Source: Crocinitomix sp044361315 (GTDB lineage: Bacteria > Bacteroidota > Bacteroidia > Flavobacteriales_D > Crocinitomicaceae). From it: DNA of 64,000 nucleotides. Under the pieces are notes generated by a model. The model ran no database searches, was not told the origin of the DNA, and saw nothing but the letters and a program-made list of their open reading frames with translations. Below are positions 8,621 to 17,309 of this stretch, one piece after another (position 1 is the stretch's first letter; each line of letters opens with the position of its first letter). The stretch is taken from assembly GCA_044361315.1 (NCBI GenBank), contig JBIKJA010000002.1, positions 1 to 64,000 on the forward strand, in the 5' to 3' direction. The position numbers and the translations under genes were made by a program.

Positions 8621-9466
8621 TTATTTTTCGTTTAAATTACTAAAAAATTCAAAAGCAAATTCAGCAGCACGTTTTAAATCATCTGGTAATTCGCTATCCG
8701 TCCAAGGCTGAACGGCACCAAACGTATGACCTGCTCCCTTTACTATTTTGACCTGTGTATTGGTCCAAATCGCCATATTTTGCCCTTCTGAAATGCTAAT
8801 CGATTCGTCCATATCGCCATGAATTTGTAAAAATGGAACGGTTAATTTTCGTGCGGCGGATTCGATGTTTAATTCTTCTTCGTTCTCCAAAAAATCGGTG
8901 TAAAACGAATAATAATGTGGCATATTTTGATGGGTTCTCGTATTTAAAACATACCTCACCCCTTCTCTTTGCCATGCTTCCAACAATTCACCTGTCGGAA
9001 ATCGCCGTTTTGATTCACTGATTCCTGCCAACGAAACAATCCCATTCACACGATCATCATTTGCACCAACCAAAACTAACATTCCTCCCCCTCTGCTGTG
9101 TCCTATTAAATAAATGGGGATGTTTAACTCGAGTTCTTGGTGAACTATCCGATAAATTTCCTCAATAATTACCTGAATGTCAAAAATTTCGTAGGTAAAG
9201 CGATTTAATGCATAAGCGTCCAAATCATTAAAATCAATCGGCGCATCCACAGTTCCACCGTTGTGGGATAAATTGAACTTGACAAATCCGAAACCTCTTT
9301 CAACAAAAAAATCCTGCATCAAGTGCCAAGCTCCCCAATCTTTATAGCCGTTGTACCCATGAACAAAAATAACAACCGCTTGAGGATTTTCGGGAATTTG
9401 ACAATCAAACAGACTTTGGCGGGAATTGCTTCCTAAAAAAATTTTATTTTGAAAATCTATCAACAT
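8621..9466 (-). CDS. Alpha/beta hydrolase, dienelactone-hydrolase/esterase-like
   Basis: A 281-residue cytoplasmic alpha/beta hydrolase. The oxyanion-hole region is VIFVHGYNG at about residues 32-40, the nucleophile elbow is GHSRGG with Ser124, the acid is in HGDMDES around residues 217-221, and the base is His247 in GAGHTFG. The order and spacing fit a complete serine hydrolase. The substrate is unknown; esterase or peptidase activity on small acyl compounds is likely. It is transcribed towards the PKD-domain gene, 57 bp away, and starts at ATG. Confidence 0.85.
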   Translation of the reverse strand: MLIDFQNKIFLGSNSRQSLFDCQIPENPQAVVIFVHGYNGYKDWGAWHLMQDFFVERGFGFVKFNLSHNGGTVDAPIDFNDLDAYALNRFTYEIFDIQVIIEEIYRIVHQELELNIPIYLIGHSRGGGMLVLVGANDDRVNGIVSLAGISESKRRFPTGELLEAWQREGVRYVLNTRTHQNMPHYYSFYTDFLENEEELNIESAARKLTVPFLQIHGDMDESISISEGQNMAIWTNTQVKIVKGAGHTFGAVQPWTDSELPDDLKRAAEFAFEFFSNLNEK

Positions 9467-9494
9467 AGTAAGGTCAAGTAATTGCAGAACTTCT

Positions 9495-9502
9495 TATCTT
9501 TG
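9495..9502 (+). promoter_or_regulatory. Bacteroidota -7 promoter box
   Basis: TATCTTTG matches the TAnnTTTG consensus exactly and ends 28 bp before the TTG start at 9531. It probably drives the lipoprotein/RPE-CBS/DAHP synthase/HAD/miaA run. Confidence 0.55.
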
Positions 9503-9530
9503 AGGTGAAGTTAATAAACTTGACGAAATT

Positions 9531-9938
9531 TTGAATCATTTAAAAAAGATATTTGCCGTTGCTCTTATACTGTTTACAGCAATTTTAGCTAGTTGTGAAA
9601 CTAGTTTCGGAGAAAAATATACGATTGGCAACTTAGAGATTTATTACACGCCACCTGGGGTTTCGGAAAAGTATGTTGAAAGATTAGGCGCTTATTTTCA
9701 AGCGAATAATTTGATTCAACCAAATCCTCATTCGGTGCAACTTACCTCAGACCCTTTCAGTTTTGTGTTAAAAATGGTTTTGGATGATCAATACAAAGAA
9801 TTGCCAGCCAGTCAAAATCATAACCTTAAATTATTAGAGGAAGATATTAAACGAGTTGTTTTTGATGATCTTAATTTTAGAATTGAAATCTGTAATTCCA
9901 ATTTTGTTCCGTTAAATCCTATTCAACAGCCTCAGTAG
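9531..9938 (+). CDS. Small lipoprotein, 135 aa
   Basis: The start is TTG. The N-terminus is a lipoprotein signal with lipobox LASC at about residues 19-22, so the mature protein is anchored by Cys22. The rest is a short alpha/beta domain (YTIGNLEIYYTPPGVSEKYVERLGAYF...) without a recognised family. Bacteroidota encode many uncharacterised lipoproteins of this shape. It ends 10 bp before the RPE-like/CBS gene and probably shares its promoter, although a functional connection is not evident. Confidence 0.75.
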   Translation: MNHLKKIFAVALILFTAILASCETSFGEKYTIGNLEIYYTPPGVSEKYVERLGAYFQANNLIQPNPHSVQLTSDPFSFVLKMVLDDQYKELPASQNHNLKLLEEDIKRVVFDDLNFRIEICNSNFVPLNPIQQPQ

Positions 9939-9948
9939 TTCGTTCAAA

Positions 9949-10959
9949 ATGAAAATATCTGCCTCCATTTATTCCGACAAAGACAATACGCTCGAAAGCA
10001 CGATAAAGGCTTTGAATGATTCGCATGTTGATTTTATTCATGTGGATTGTAATGATAATTTGGCCGTTTTTAAGGATATTGAAGTGATGATTGAAAAATC
10101 AACTATTCCTATTGATTTACACATTATTACCTCGGATGCGACAAAATATTATCCATATTTGATTCAGTTAGATATTGATTATGTCACGTTTCAATACGAA
10201 GATTTAATTGATAAAAATTTTGAGATTCCTGCTGAATTTCAAGGGCAAATTGGCCTCGCAATCACTTCAAATACACCAATTTCAATTTTTGAGGAGTATA
10301 AAGACAAGGTTGATTTTATCTTGTTTATGGCAACTGTTCCAGGTCAAAGTGGTGGTAAATTTGACAAAATCAATTTTAGACGAATCCGCGAATTTCAGCA
10401 AACGTATCCTACCAAAAAAGTACATGTGGATGGAGGTGTCAATGCCGAGGTTTCTTTCGTTTTGAGAAACATGGGAGTATATGCTTCCGTTTCAGGATCT
10501 TATCTTTTTAACGCTGCAAATATTAATACCGCCTTGCTTAATCTGAAATTAAACGAGATTGATTCAGGGTTTTTAGTAAAAGATTTTATGCGGGATTTAA
10601 GCGAGTCCCCTGTGATCTATTCCAACGAACTTAATTTGGAAAATGTCTTAACGGCAATTGACAAAGGCAAATTAGGTTTTACCATGGTGATTGATCAAGA
10701 TAATACATTTAAAGGAATCATCGGAAATGCCGATTTAAGAAAAGGTCTTTTAAATAATTTAAGTGATTTAAATCAGGTTAATGTGGTGGAAATGGTCAAC
10801 CCTAACCCCTTAATTTTACCCGATCTTTATACGGTTTTTCAAATGATTCGTTTGATCAAAAAAGAGACACGACCAGTCGTGTATTTACCAGTGGTTGACA
10901 GCAATAACAAAGCAGTAGGTACTGTGAATTTTATGAATTTAATTAAAGGAGAATTATGA
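9949..10959 (+). CDS. Ribulose-phosphate 3-epimerase-like TIM barrel fused to a CBS pair
   Basis: Residues 1-200 form a ribulose-5-phosphate epimerase-like barrel. The metal/catalytic positions of the family appear conserved: His31 and Asp33 in HVDCND, His58 in PIDLHII, and Asp161 in HVDGGVN. The phosphate end retains SGSYLF. The usual FHPE segment is FQYE here, and loop PGQSGG is shorter than the family PGFGGQ. Residues about 205-336 are two CBS motifs, which usually bind adenine nucleotides and regulate. The fusion is unusual for an epimerase and mirrors KdsD, where an isomerase carries CBS domains. Its stop overlaps the start of the DAHP synthase gene (ATGA), so translation is coupled. Confidence 0.8.
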   Translation: MKISASIYSDKDNTLESTIKALNDSHVDFIHVDCNDNLAVFKDIEVMIEKSTIPIDLHIITSDATKYYPYLIQLDIDYVTFQYEDLIDKNFEIPAEFQGQIGLAITSNTPISIFEEYKDKVDFILFMATVPGQSGGKFDKINFRRIREFQQTYPTKKVHVDGGVNAEVSFVLRNMGVYASVSGSYLFNAANINTALLNLKLNEIDSGFLVKDFMRDLSESPVIYSNELNLENVLTAIDKGKLGFTMVIDQDNTFKGIIGNADLRKGLLNNLSDLNQVNVVEMVNPNPLILPDLYTVFQMIRLIKKETRPVVYLPVVDSNNKAVGTVNFMNLIKGEL

Positions 10960-11954
10960 TTATCCACCTCAAAAAGGACATTGGGAACAAAAGGGCAAGC
11001 GAAATTGCTGAAAAAATTAATGCCTTTCTTATTGAAGAGGAAAACCAATTTGTGTTGATTAGTTCTTCGGGACAAAAAACCTTGGATCCAAGTTACGAAG
11101 CGGATGTGATTGAGTCGTTTGTTTTTGACAGTGACATGCAATTAGCTGCACGATCATACAAAGCTGCAACTCGCGAAGTGAAAATTGGGGATGTTACTAT
11201 TGGTGGATCGACTGGAAATACCTTGATGATCGCAGGTCCTTGCTCTGTCGAATCGGAAGATCAAATTCAAGAATCTGCTGAATTATTAAAAGAATTAAAC
11301 CTGACTACATTACGAGGCGGTTGTTACAAACCACGCACCTCACCCTACAGCTTTCAAGGATTGGGCTTGGAAGGCTTAAAATTATTGGTGAAAATGAAGG
11401 AAATGTATGGGCTAAATGTCATCACAGAGGTGAGAGACGCAACCCATATTCAAGAAGTGATTGAATACTCTGATGTGATTCAGATTGGGGCAAAAGCGAT
11501 GTACGACCAAGGGATTTTACGCGCCTGTGCAAAAACACAAAAACCGGTCCTAATTAAACGTGGATTTGGAACTACCTTACAAGAATTTGTGCAATGTGCC
11601 GAATTTGTTTTGTCTGGTGGAAATCCAAATGTGATTTTATGCGAACGTGGACTACGCACATTTGAAACGAAAACACGTTTTACTCTAGATTTATGTGGGG
11701 TTGCGTATTTAAAAGAATATACCAACTGCCCAATCGTTCTAGATCCAAGTCACGCGATGGGGTATGCCTATGGTGTGCCAGATTTAACGCGTGCATGTGT
11801 TGCCATGGGGGTTGACGGTTTGTTAATTGAAGTTCACCGCAATCCAAAAGTGGCCTTATCGGACGCTTCGCAACAATTAACGCACCAAGAATTTAAAGAT
11901 TTACTTAAAACGCTTTCACCAATCGCAGCTGCGGTGAATCGTCAAATAATTTAA
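10956..11954 (+). CDS. aroF: 3-deoxy-7-phosphoheptulonate (DAHP) synthase, type I-beta-like
   Basis: Condenses phosphoenolpyruvate with erythrose 4-phosphate, the first step of the shikimate pathway. The first ~75 residues form a short ferredoxin-like regulatory domain, followed by the barrel. Diagnostic motifs are AGPCSVES with metal ligand Cys96, RGGCYKPRTSPYSFQGLG (the PRTSP form indicates DAHP rather than KDO-8-P synthase), LDPSHAMG, and LIEVHRNPKVALSDA. No chorismate mutase domain is fused. The gene overlaps the upstream RPE-CBS gene by four bases and lies 17 bp before a KdsC-like phosphatase gene. A role in making a different 3-deoxy-ulosonate cannot be excluded. Confidence 0.88.
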   Translation: MIIHLKKDIGNKRASEIAEKINAFLIEEENQFVLISSSGQKTLDPSYEADVIESFVFDSDMQLAARSYKAATREVKIGDVTIGGSTGNTLMIAGPCSVESEDQIQESAELLKELNLTTLRGGCYKPRTSPYSFQGLGLEGLKLLVKMKEMYGLNVITEVRDATHIQEVIEYSDVIQIGAKAMYDQGILRACAKTQKPVLIKRGFGTTLQEFVQCAEFVLSGGNPNVILCERGLRTFETKTRFTLDLCGVAYLKEYTNCPIVLDPSHAMGYAYGVPDLTRACVAMGVDGLLIEVHRNPKVALSDASQQLTHQEFKDLLKTLSPIAAAVNRQII

Positions 11955-11971
11955 CCAAATTCGCAGGAGCT

Positions 11972-12634
11972 ATGAATTTATACAATCAAAATTTGGATTA
12001 TTTGTGTGAGCAACAAAATATTTCCATCACTGAATTTGAAAATATCATTTACATTCCTAAAGTTCGAATTGTGGACCCAACTCCAAACGAGTTATTGAAA
12101 ATTTCGGAGTATTTTAATTTGTCAGTAGACATTTTGCTCAAAAAAGATTTGCGCATTCGAAACAAAGAAGTGATTAAATCCATTCAACTTATTGTGCTGG
12201 ATGTTGATGGCACAATGACGGATGGTGGCATGTATTATACCGAAAACGGTGATCAATTTAAAAAATACAATACCAAAGATGGCTTGGCAATCAAACGTTT
12301 ATCAAAATCAGGAATGAAATTTGGGATTATTTCACATGGTTATAAATTAAAAGTTATTCAAGATCGCGCCGAATTATTAGGCATTGAGAATATTTATGTT
12401 GGTCAGGAAGATAAGTTGAGTGTGTTAAATCAATGGTGTAAAGCTCTTGGAATTAGTTTAGAACAGGTGGCGTATGTGGGAGATGATATCAATGATTTAA
12501 GTGTGATGCAAGCCGTTGGTTTTTCAGCATGCCCTGCAGATGCTATGGATGAGATCAAAACAATCGCCTCTGTTATTTTGACAAAAGTTGGCGGTGGCGG
12601 ATGTATTCGTGAATTTTTGGACGATTGGTTTTAA
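11972..12634 (+). CDS. KdsC-like HAD phosphatase with N-terminal HTH-like extension
   Basis: A 220-residue protein. Residues about 70-220 are a C0-type HAD phosphatase of the KdsC family: nucleophile region VLDVDGTMTDGG (Asp77/Asp79), substrate segment YNTKDGLAIKRL, GDDINDLSVM near residue 171, and the KdsC-type C-terminal tail with a Gly run (KVGGGGCIREFL). Residues 1-60 resemble a degenerate Cro/CI helix-turn-helix (LCEQQNISITEFENI ... LLKISEYFNLSVDILL), which is not part of classical KdsC. It should dephosphorylate a 3-deoxy-ulosonic acid phosphate. Position directly after a DAHP synthase suggests a matched pair. Confidence 0.8.
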   Translation: MNLYNQNLDYLCEQQNISITEFENIIYIPKVRIVDPTPNELLKISEYFNLSVDILLKKDLRIRNKEVIKSIQLIVLDVDGTMTDGGMYYTENGDQFKKYNTKDGLAIKRLSKSGMKFGIISHGYKLKVIQDRAELLGIENIYVGQEDKLSVLNQWCKALGISLEQVAYVGDDINDLSVMQAVGFSACPADAMDEIKTIASVILTKVGGGGCIREFLDDWF

Positions 12635-12638
12635 ACCA

Positions 12639-13529
12639 ATGAATAAAAAATTAATTATCGTTGTTGGTCCAACCGCAGTTGGTAAAACTGAATTGAGTAT
12701 CGAATTGGCAAACGAATTTAAATGCCCAATTATTTCGTTCGATTCGCGCCAATTTTACCAAGAAATGTCCATTGGAACCGCTAAACCAAGTACTGATGAA
12801 TTAGCAAAAGCCCCTCACCATTTTATCGGATCACGTTCGATTCATGAAGCTTATACTGCCGGAATGTATGAAAACGAAGCCTTGGCTAAATTATCCACCA
12901 TTTTTGAAACTTCTGATTATTGTATTGCGGTTGGAGGCAGCGGCTTATATATAGATGCTTTAGTTTACGGCATCGATGACATTCCTGCCAATCCCGACGT
13001 GCGGATTCGCTTGCAAGAACGTTGGAAAAATGAAGGTTTGGAAGTTTTACAAGCCGAATTAAAAGAAATTGATCCTGATTATTATGCAATTGCCGATTTG
13101 CAGAATCCCAGAAGGGTCATTCGCGCCTTAGAAGTGTTTCAGTTTACAGGAAAAACATTTACCGAACTTCGCAAAAAAACACCTAAAAATCGTGATTTTG
13201 AAGTGAGTTGGTTGGGATTAAATCTTGATCGTTCCGACCTTTTTGACCGCATTCATTGGCGAGTTGATTGGATGGTTTCGAAAGGATTGATAGAAGAAGC
13301 GCGAGATTTGTATCCCCATAAAAACCTAAAAGCGCTGCACACAGTTGGATACAGCGAACTTTTTTCACATTTTGATGGAACGATTTCATTAGAAGCTTCG
13401 ATTGAGTTAATTAAAAGAAATACAAGGCATTACGCCAAGAGACAAATTACTTGGTTTAAGAAAAATGAGGCCGTAAAATGGTACCTGCCGTCAGAAAAAA
13501 TCAAAATTATCGAAGATTTACGTAAATAA
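12639..13529 (+). CDS. miaA: tRNA dimethylallyltransferase MiaA
   Basis: Transfers the dimethylallyl group of DMAPP to N6 of A37 in tRNAs that read codons starting with U. The P-loop GPTAVGKT is at residues 10-17, followed by SFDSRQFYQEMSIGTAKP, AGMYE and the GGSGLYIDALVYG motif. The C-terminus contains HTVGYSEL and RQITWFKK, all hallmarks of MiaA. The ATG at 12639 (296 aa) lies 4 bp after the stop of the phosphatase gene and starts directly into the strand of the P-loop, so it is preferred over the longer upstream frame. Confidence 0.96.
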   Translation: MNKKLIIVVGPTAVGKTELSIELANEFKCPIISFDSRQFYQEMSIGTAKPSTDELAKAPHHFIGSRSIHEAYTAGMYENEALAKLSTIFETSDYCIAVGGSGLYIDALVYGIDDIPANPDVRIRLQERWKNEGLEVLQAELKEIDPDYYAIADLQNPRRVIRALEVFQFTGKTFTELRKKTPKNRDFEVSWLGLNLDRSDLFDRIHWRVDWMVSKGLIEEARDLYPHKNLKALHTVGYSELFSHFDGTISLEASIELIKRNTRHYAKRQITWFKKNEAVKWYLPSEKIKIIEDLRK

Positions 13530-13553
13530 ATTTCGCTTTCTACTTTTAAATGA

Positions 13554-13561
13554 TAATTTTG
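13554..13561 (+). promoter_or_regulatory. Bacteroidota -7 promoter box
   Basis: TAATTTTG is an exact TAnnTTTG match ending 25 bp before the start of the PUR-family gene, indicating that gene has its own promoter after miaA. Confidence 0.55.
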
Positions 13562-13586
13562 TAATGCAATATTTAAAAAACAGGTA

Positions 13587-13913
13587 ATGATGAATGATAG
13601 AAATGATGAGGTTTTCTCAAAAAGAGTTAAAGCAGGAAAAAGAACCTACTTTTTTGACGTGAAAACAACGAGGGGAAAAGATTTATACTTGACTATTACG
13701 GAAAGTAAAAGAACAGGGGACGCAGAGGGAGCACCTGAATATGAAAAACACAAAATTTTCTTGTACAAAGAAGATTTCGAAAAATTTTCAGAAGGAATGA
13801 ATGAGGCGTTGGACAAAATTAAGTCATTGTGGGATTCCGGAGAGTACAAAATGCCCGAAGAAGGCGCAGAATACGAAAGCCGAGAAGAAGAAGTTTCCTT
13901 CGAAGAATTATAA
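13587..13913 (+). CDS. PUR family DNA/RNA-binding protein (DUF3276)
   Basis: A 108-residue protein whose core (VFSKRVKAGKRTYFFDVK, then a strand-rich middle and a helix EDFEKFSEGMNEALD) is the single PUR repeat of the DUF3276 family found throughout Bacteroidota. Such proteins bind single-stranded nucleic acid as dimers. The C-terminal ~30 residues are highly acidic (Glu-rich) and likely disordered. Two adjacent ATG codons are available; the first is used here. It has its own -7 box and a strong terminator directly downstream. Confidence 0.92.
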   Translation: MMNDRNDEVFSKRVKAGKRTYFFDVKTTRGKDLYLTITESKRTGDAEGAPEYEKHKIFLYKEDFEKFSEGMNEALDKIKSLWDSGEYKMPEEGAEYESREEEVSFEEL

Positions 13914-13933
13914 GTTAAGCTTTTTTTTTTTTG

Positions 13934-13965
13934 AACCTCCGTCAGTATACTGCGGAGGTTTTTTT
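13934..13965 (+). terminator. Rho-independent terminator
   Basis: AACCTCCG (13934-13941) pairs with CGGAGGTT (13953-13960), and the intervening CAGTATACTG is itself self-complementary, giving a long stem with one bulge followed by a T-tract. It ends the PUR gene transcript. Confidence 0.9.
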
Positions 13966-13982
13966 GTGGGTTAAATTTGTTT

Positions 13983-14082
13983 AATCTGTGATGCCATTTT
14001 TTTTCACCACGGATTTTCACAGATTTTCACAGATTTTTTTTCCATTGATTTAAACTGTTTGAATCTCAGTAATCTGTGGTGC
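13983..14082. repeat. AATCTGTG/CACAGATT simple repeat cluster
   Basis: The words AATCTGTG, CACGGATTTTCACAGATTTTCACAG and AATCTGTGGTGC occur in direct and inverted order between the PUR terminator and the 3' end of the peptidase gene. The start and end share AATCTGTG(A/G)TGC. Such blocks are common intergenic filler in Bacteroidota; no gene is present. Confidence 0.6.
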
Positions 14083-14092
14083 ACATTTTTTT

Positions 14093-16357
14093 TTAATACC
14101 CCAAATTTTGCTCGAAAATATCAAAACGAGACAAAACCATTCTACGCGGGAAATAATTATCAAACGTTTCGCAATCTGCTGTTTCTAAAAACGGATCCAA
14201 GGTCACACTCACCACCTCTTTCTGAAAGAAAAACACTTTTGAAACCTTAAAACAATCGCGTCTCCAAATTTCAGCAGGAATGCGAACAATTTCCTTAGAT
14301 TGATCAGCGAAAGTAAATTGAAGAATAATTGGCATAACCAACCCACCCTTATTCGTAAAATCCAATTGATAAAATTCGTAGCCTTTATTCAAAAGTTCCT
14401 TATCCTCCGTTGAAAGTTGACTTAAGAATTTTTGATACAATTCGCGGTCAGCATCCGTCACCTGATAAATATCCGTTGTATTGTATTGATCGTTTAATTC
14501 AGGTTGGCGCTCGTTCACTGTTTCTTTAATCAATTCTTTGTTCCGCAAGTCCGAGATATTTTTGTTTTCATTGTCAAATTGATCCTTCAAAAAAGCCTTT
14601 TCTATTTCAGGATCGTGCGAATTTAACTGAAATCGTTTCACATTGTCCAAACTAACATCTACATGATCGGTCCCATAAAACCATCCACGCCAAAACCAAT
14701 CCAAATCTACCCCACTCGCATCTTCCATCGTTCTGAAAAAATCTTCGGGAGTTGGGTGCTTAAACATCCAACGTTGGGCATACACTTTAAACGCATAATC
14801 AAATAGTTCACGTCCTAAAATAGTTTCACGCAGAATGTTCAAAGCTGTAGCTGGTTTTCCATAGCTGTTATTCCCAAATTGCTGAATCGATTCTGAATTC
14901 ATCATAATTGGTGAAATAAACGCCTTATCTCCTTTCATATAATCCACAATTAAATGCGCAGGTCCACGACGAGAAGGGTAATCGCGCTGCCATTCTTGTT
15001 CTGTCAAGTATTGTAAAAACGTATTTAAACCCTCGTCCATCCATGTCCATTGGCGCTCGTCCGAATTAATGATCATTGGAAAATAATTATGTCCAACCTC
15101 GTGAATGATCACCGAATGCATCCCGTATTTAGTTCGATCTGAGTACGTACCATCTTTTTCAGGACGACCGCCGTTAAAACAAATCATCGGGTATTCCATT
15201 CCAATAGCATTGGCATGAACAGAAATGGCAACCGGATAAGGGTAATCAAACGTGAATTTAGAATAGGTTCTTAAGGTTTGTGCCACCAAACGAGTGGAAT
15301 ATTTGTCCCAAAGTGGATTTCCTTCTTTTGGGTAATAAGACATGGCCATGACTTTCTTTTTTTCCAATTGAACCGCTTGGGCATCCCACATAAATTTTCG
15401 TGACGAGGCAAAAGCAAAATCCCTTACGTTTTCCGCTTCAAAAATCCATGTTTTTGTTCCAGACGCTTTATTTTTTTCGGCTGCTTCCGCTTCTTCCTGA
15501 GTGATAATAAGGACAGGTTGATCAGCGTTCTTTGCTTTTTCAAATCGTTCTTGCTGCACCTTCGTCAATACCTTAGTAGGATTCATCAAAACACCTGTCG
15601 AAGCGACCACGTGATCGGAAGGAACCGTAATTTCTACTTCGTAATCACCAAAAAGGAGGGTAAATTCACCTGCTCCAAGAAATTGTTTGTTTTGCCAACC
15701 TTCGACATCATTATAAACACACATGCGTGGGAAAAATTGAGCGATGGTATAAAGATAATTGTCATCTTCTTCAAAATATTCGTAACCCGAACGACCGCCT
15801 AATTTCATGCGATCGTTAATATTGTACCACCACTTAATTTTAAACGAATACGAAGCGCCATTCACCAATGCTTGACTCAAATCAATCCTCATCATGGTGC
15901 CGACAACAGTGTAAGGAATTGCTTTTCCAGAAGCATCTTGCACCCAATCTAATTTAAAACCACCGTCAAACGCAGCTTGATTAAATGCATGCGTGAGCGC
16001 ATAAGGCGAAGACATGGATTCGATGGAGCTGGTGCTAGTTAACATTGCATCAGAACCTTGCTTCATGATGTTTTGATCCAATTGCAACCATAAATAGGTC
16101 AACGGATCGGGTGAATTATTGGTGTAGGTGATGATTTCTTCACCTGACAAAGTTTGTTGAGCATCGTCGAGCGTCAGTTTAATCTTATAATCTGCTTTTT
16201 GCTGATAATAATTAGGTCCAGGCGCTCCAGCTGCGTTGCGGTAGACATTTGGTGTTGCAAACTCGTCGTACAGTTGTTTAAATTTATCTTCTTGCACTTG
16301 TCCGAATAAATTAACGGATAAAAAACAACTTAAAACTGCGTAAAAAACTACCTTCAT
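14093..16357 (-). CDS. M1 family zinc metallopeptidase, secreted
   Basis: A 754-residue exported peptidase with signal peptide MKVVFYAVLSCFLSVNLFG. The zinc site is HEVGH at residues 419-423 with the third ligand Glu442 in WMDEGLNTF, and the exopeptidase-type motif is IGMEYP at 385-390 in place of GAMEN. The N-terminal ~230 residues are the beta-sandwich domain of M1 enzymes. The C-terminal ~150 residues carry an additional beta domain, and no sorting domain is seen, so it probably stays in the periplasm and trims peptides. It is followed on the same strand order by a DUF6702 gene upstream, a pairing frequent in Flavobacteriia. Confidence 0.92.
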   Translation of the reverse strand: MKVVFYAVLSCFLSVNLFGQVQEDKFKQLYDEFATPNVYRNAAGAPGPNYYQQKADYKIKLTLDDAQQTLSGEEIITYTNNSPDPLTYLWLQLDQNIMKQGSDAMLTSTSSIESMSSPYALTHAFNQAAFDGGFKLDWVQDASGKAIPYTVVGTMMRIDLSQALVNGASYSFKIKWWYNINDRMKLGGRSGYEYFEEDDNYLYTIAQFFPRMCVYNDVEGWQNKQFLGAGEFTLLFGDYEVEITVPSDHVVASTGVLMNPTKVLTKVQQERFEKAKNADQPVLIITQEEAEAAEKNKASGTKTWIFEAENVRDFAFASSRKFMWDAQAVQLEKKKVMAMSYYPKEGNPLWDKYSTRLVAQTLRTYSKFTFDYPYPVAISVHANAIGMEYPMICFNGGRPEKDGTYSDRTKYGMHSVIIHEVGHNYFPMIINSDERQWTWMDEGLNTFLQYLTEQEWQRDYPSRRGPAHLIVDYMKGDKAFISPIMMNSESIQQFGNNSYGKPATALNILRETILGRELFDYAFKVYAQRWMFKHPTPEDFFRTMEDASGVDLDWFWRGWFYGTDHVDVSLDNVKRFQLNSHDPEIEKAFLKDQFDNENKNISDLRNKELIKETVNERQPELNDQYNTTDIYQVTDADRELYQKFLSQLSTEDKELLNKGYEFYQLDFTNKGGLVMPIILQFTFADQSKEIVRIPAEIWRRDCFKVSKVFFFQKEVVSVTLDPFLETADCETFDNYFPRRMVLSRFDIFEQNLGY

Positions 16358-16367
16358 GTGGATCTAA

Positions 16368-16865
16368 TTAATCAAAATTTATGCTTGCACTTGGTTTCAA
16401 AGGAATCAAAGTTATACTTTTTGTTTGATCATTCAACTTGTAATGAACGATATTTTGTTGCTCTGGAAATCGTTCGAACAACAAGGTATTAACTATGGTA
16501 ATCGCTTTTGGATTGGTGATATTGGAAAAGAAAAAATGGACATACAAATCCTGGCGCACATTTATTTCTTTCCCTAAATAATGGGGATTTGCTTGAATTT
16601 TACCAGAATAAAGTTTGAAATTAGCGGCCAAATAAGATTTAAAATAAATCCCCACTTCGGACGAATCGCTTTCTTGTTCCAAATTAATTTTGCTCTCAAA
16701 TTTTTCAGAAAGGACGTCTTCAACATCGTGAGCCGTTAGTTTGATACTTCCTTGAATTCTGTTTTTACTAGCGTTATATGTCAAATCTGCGATCGACACG
16801 TAAAATCGGTGTGCGAACAAAGTCGCTCCCAAAAAAAACACACCAATGGTTAAAACTATTTTCAT
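16368..16865 (-). CDS. DUF6702 family exported protein
   Basis: A 165-residue protein with signal peptide (MKIVLTIGVFFLGATLFA) followed directly by HRFYVSIADLTYN, the family signature at the mature N-terminus. The remainder is a beta-sandwich-like sequence with Tyr-Leu-Gly-Lys-Glu in the middle. Function is unknown; genes of this family typically accompany M1 metallopeptidases, as here, where the peptidase starts 10 bp downstream. The start codon overlaps the end of a small upstream frame, indicating translational coupling or a decayed partner. Confidence 0.85.
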   Translation of the reverse strand: MKIVLTIGVFFLGATLFAHRFYVSIADLTYNASKNRIQGSIKLTAHDVEDVLSEKFESKINLEQESDSSEVGIYFKSYLAANFKLYSGKIQANPHYLGKEINVRQDLYVHFFFSNITNPKAITIVNTLLFERFPEQQNIVHYKLNDQTKSITLIPLKPSASINFD

Positions 16866-17251
16866 TCTTTAGCTAAAAATTTTTTCGAAATTCTGCGAAT
16901 ATAGTGATATTTTCGGTAGGTTAAGATTGGTATAGATCCATCATAAACTGGCCCTTGCTGAACTGCCCGTTCTAACCTATCCTTTGCATCATAAAATACA
17001 TCAAAGCCAAACGTGAATCGAGGTAAAATAAGTGAGTCTTTCATTAAAATTGAGGTACTTCCGCATGAGGTCTCAATCTTTAAAATCCGAATCGTATATT
17101 AAAAATAGGGATTTTATAAATTGAAAGTGAGACGCACTTTCCCCCCATCTTAAAAAACATCTCACAGTTCTTGCACCGGTTGTTTGAATCGAATTTGACT
17201 GAAAATCAATCCTGTTGAGAATAGAATAGCTATGAAGAAAAACGATTTCAT
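16862..17251 (-). pseudogene. Possible decayed small secreted-protein gene
   Basis: On the minus strand a good signal peptide starts at 17251 (MKSFFFIAILFSTGLIFSQ) but the frame stops at 17162 after 29 residues. A second frame remains open from about 17165 (RCFLRWGESASHF...) to near 17078. The original frame then re-opens and runs through the small ORF 17044-16862 (ending RRISKKFLAKE). The first and last parts share one frame while the middle is readable only in another, close to T6 and G6 runs. This pattern fits two compensating shifts in a ~125-residue secreted protein. Alternatively the 60-residue ORF is an independent gene, as its stop overlaps the DUF6702 start. Confidence 0.35.
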
Positions 17252-17309
17252 CTGCAATAAAAACCCTAATTAATTTGGATAAAACGGCAAATCCCTTTCA
17301 TGAAAAAGC

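Noticed and set aside
13983..14082. CRISPR-like spacing of AATCTGTG words
   Set aside because: Units are too short and irregular and lack equal spacers; they are simple intergenic repeats.
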